Positions 6,899 through 8,297 of a DNA stretch of 8,297 bases are shown one piece after another. Made by a program: the position numbers and the translations under genes. Below the pieces are notes generated by a model, which saw only the letters and a list, made by a program, of their open reading frames with translations, ran no database searches and was not told the DNA's origin. This DNA is from Bacteroidota bacterium (GTDB lineage Bacteria; Bacteroidota; Bacteroidia; Bacteroidales; SZUA-534). The stretch lies in assembly GCA_020047835.1 (NCBI GenBank), contig JAIFNJ010000044.1:1-8297 (forward strand). Reading direction: 5' to 3'. Numbering within the stretch: the stretch's first letter is position 1; each line of letters starts with the position of its first letter.

Positions 6899-7605
6899 AT
6901 AGCTGGATTGGAAAAACCATTGAATGGAATTTCACAGGATCTATTAACTGTATTCACTGCGGTAAAAAAACTAATAAGTCTTTTTCGCAGGGGTATTGCT
7001 ATCCCTGTTTTATTTCGTTGCCTCAAACCGATGAAGGTGTAATTCGTCCGGAACTTAACAGAGCTCATGAAGGTATTTCGCGTGATATGGAATGGTCAGA
7101 GAAAAACGATTTGATTGACCATTATGTATATTTATCGTTTACCAGTGAACTCAAGGTTGGGGTAACCCGCCATACTCAAATCCCTACCCGTTGGATTGAC
7201 CAGGGAGCTGAATATGCTATAATTCTGGCAAAAACCCCATACCGGCAATTGGCCGGATTGATAGAAGTTTCATTAAAACCTTTTATAAGTGATAAAACCA
7301 ATTGGCGAAAGATGCTTTCTGGAAAAGTAGAAGAAACCCCTGAATTGCAAGCATCAAAAACTCAGTTTTCTCAACTAATTCCGGCGGAACTACAAAAATA
7401 TATTTCTCCTGAGAATGAAGTCGCTCATATTCATTATCCGGTTTTAAAGTATCCGGAAAAAATTAAAAGTGTGAATTTTGATACTGATTTTAATTTTAAC
7501 GGAATTTTAACTGGTATTAAAGGGCAATACTTAATTTTTGAAGATGGAAATGTATTAAATATTAGAAAACACAATGGATATTTGATGAACATCAAAATCC
7601 ACTGA
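6895..7605 (+). CDS. DUF2797-family protein with CxxC zinc site, apparently 5'-truncated
   Basis: The longest frame gives 236 residues, starting at a TTG (6895). An in-frame TAG lies five codons upstream of it, and no in-frame ATG exists before the conserved part. Recognisable family segments in order: IGKTIEWNFTGSINC; a zinc-ribbon-like CIHC (19-22) and CYPC (35-38); VYLSFTSELKVGVTR; QIPTRWIDQGA (95-105); KTNWRKML (134-141); and the C-terminal GIKGQYLIF and VLNIRKHNGY. The second cysteine set of many homologues is absent, with Gly, Asn, Ser and Asp in those places; this may be a lineage variant. The family has no established function. The VYL, KVGVTR, downstream RW, E and N pattern is reminiscent of GIY-YIG nucleases, which is my inference. 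The missing N-terminus and TTG start make it a likely decaying gene, although the rest of the frame is intact. Confidence 0.72.
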   Translation: MNSWIGKTIEWNFTGSINCIHCGKKTNKSFSQGYCYPCFISLPQTDEGVIRPELNRAHEGISRDMEWSEKNDLIDHYVYLSFTSELKVGVTRHTQIPTRWIDQGAEYAIILAKTPYRQLAGLIEVSLKPFISDKTNWRKMLSGKVEETPELQASKTQFSQLIPAELQKYISPENEVAHIHYPVLKYPEKIKSVNFDTDFNFNGILTGIKGQYLIFEDGNVLNIRKHNGYLMNIKIH

Positions 7606-7646
7606 ACCAAGGAGTAAACTAATTGAAGCCTAATTCACCCGATATT

Positions 7647-7680
7647 AAAAAAAAGAGCAGGCCGGGGAGACCTGCTCTTT
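7647..7680 (-). terminator. Strong rho-independent terminator for the type IX sorted protein gene
   Basis: A perfect 10-bp stem (AAAGAGCAGG at 7652-7661, CCTGCTCTTT at 7671-7680) encloses a 9-base loop. On the minus strand it is followed by an unbroken run of eight T residues counted from within the stem (7654 down to 7647). It lies 15 bases after the stop of the minus-strand gene. On the plus strand only three T residues follow the stem, so it would end the convergent DUF2797 transcript less efficiently. Confidence 0.9.
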
Positions 7681-7695
7681 CGGGCGTTATGAAAA

Positions 7696-8297
7696 TTAAA
7701 GAATAACAAACCTTAGGGTAGCTATTTTATCCTGGCTCGTCAACTTTAAGAAATAAACTCCCTTTTTAAGCTCACCTGCTTCAATAAAATAATTACGACC
7801 TGAGAACTCTTTAACCTCATTGCGCCATACCGTGCTTCCATCTGTATTAACAATCTCAACAACCGTGGAAGCTGTTGTATTGAACTCATAAACCAACCAA
7901 AATTTACCATTATTAGGATTTGGGAACACGGTAATATTTTTAGCTAAATCCCAATAGTCCCCCGATTCTGTAACCGTAATTGAAGGTAAGGTGTCGCCTG
8001 TTGACCATAGGTATCCGGCATAACCGGTTCCTGCCTCCAATACCAAACTGTCAATTTGTGTTACATCGTTGCCTAAATTGATGAGCGGCAAATCGTGTAC
8101 CGTTACAACAATGGAATCGCTGGCGGTTGCGCCTGTTTCGTCGGATACGGTTACATAGTAAACCCCCGTTTCATTCACTTCAATTTTACTGGTATCTGTT
8201 GCCCCGGTGGACCAAACGTACGAATCAAACCCGGAACCGGCATCCAATATCACTGATTCGCCCATACAGATATCAATTGGTGAAGGTAAATCAAGGC
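7696..8297 (-). CDS. C-terminal part of a secreted protein with Ig/PKD-like repeats and a type IX secretion sorting domain (partial)
   Basis: The frame is open through the right edge, so the start lies outside the window; 199 residues up to the stop are visible. Two similar modules are seen. The first runs from GESVILDAGSGFDSYVWSTG to DSIVVTVHD, and the second from DSLVLEAGTGYAGYLWSTG to SGDYW. Such Ig/PKD-like modules are adhesin or spacer domains of large surface proteins in Bacteroidota. The last 80 residues form a type A sorting domain, with ITVFPNPNNGKF near its start and KKGVYFLKL near its end. This directs export through the outer membrane by the type IX system and attachment or release. 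The second module stops about 20 residues early and joins the sorting domain directly. The catalytic or binding part, if any, is outside the window. Confidence 0.9.
   Translation of the reverse strand, partial: LDLPSPIDICMGESVILDAGSGFDSYVWSTGATDTSKIEVNETGVYYVTVSDETGATASDSIVVTVHDLPLINLGNDVTQIDSLVLEAGTGYAGYLWSTGDTLPSITVTESGDYWDLAKNITVFPNPNNGKFWLVYEFNTTASTVVEIVNTDGSTVWRNEVKEFSGRNYFIEAGELKKGVYFLKLTSQDKIATLRFVIL

Noticed and set aside
6803..6899. GATATTGAA at 6803 and 6891 as possible deletion endpoints or a mobile-element target duplication
   Set aside because: Nine bases 88 bases apart in AT-rich DNA are weak evidence, and nothing resembling an element lies between them.
6783..6902. Plus-strand frame open for about 39 codons between the phosphatase and DUF2797 genes
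   Set aside because: It has no good start codon and no family resemblance; such lengths are expected by chance in AT-rich spacer.
6853..7068. Minus-strand open frame over the DUF2797 start
   Set aside because: It is antisense to the conserved CxxC region of DUF2797 and has no features of its own.

Overview
The window looks like a chromosomal segment from a member of the Bacteroidota, probably class Bacteroidia. The support is low GC content, genes without clear Shine-Dalgarno sequences, a type IX secretion sorting domain, an ECF sigma / FecR-position anti-sigma / outer-membrane-barrel operon, and a Y_Y_Y (triple-tyrosine) sensor domain. There is no transposase, integrase, phage gene, tRNA, rRNA or CRISPR array. 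No gene-free stretch exceeds 300 bases; the longest is about 255 bases (2712-2968).

Left part (1-2711, minus strand): a tandem universal stress protein cut by the window edge lies 45 bases downstream of a membrane protein. That protein combines a periplasmic Y_Y_Y-type domain, a class III nucleotide cyclase domain and a C-terminal HD phosphohydrolase domain. The pair could be a cyclic-nucleotide signalling unit, but the cyclase carries Asn in place of its first metal-binding Asp.

Middle (2969-5756, minus strand): a compact three-gene operon encodes an ECF sigma factor, a single-pass anti-sigma-like protein whose cytoplasmic part is three tandem copies of one domain, and a secreted beta-barrel protein with an acidic N-terminal segment. 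A candidate ECF-type promoter lies just upstream of the sigma gene, so the operon may be autoregulated. A hairpin with a T-rich tail lies after the operon.

Right part (5968-8297): a divergent plus-strand gene encodes a secreted HAD phosphatase of the lipoprotein e(P4) family, without a lipobox. It is followed by a DUF2797 gene that appears to have lost its N-terminal coding segment; an out-of-frame remnant of the usual start is still visible. This gene converges on the 3' end of a large secreted protein with repeated Ig/PKD-like modules and a type IX sorting domain, and a strong terminator hairpin separates them.

Three apparent start codons (for the cyclase, sigma factor and DUF2797 genes) are TTG if the longest frame is taken. 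For the first two, an in-frame ATG 5 or 7 codons further in is preferred here.
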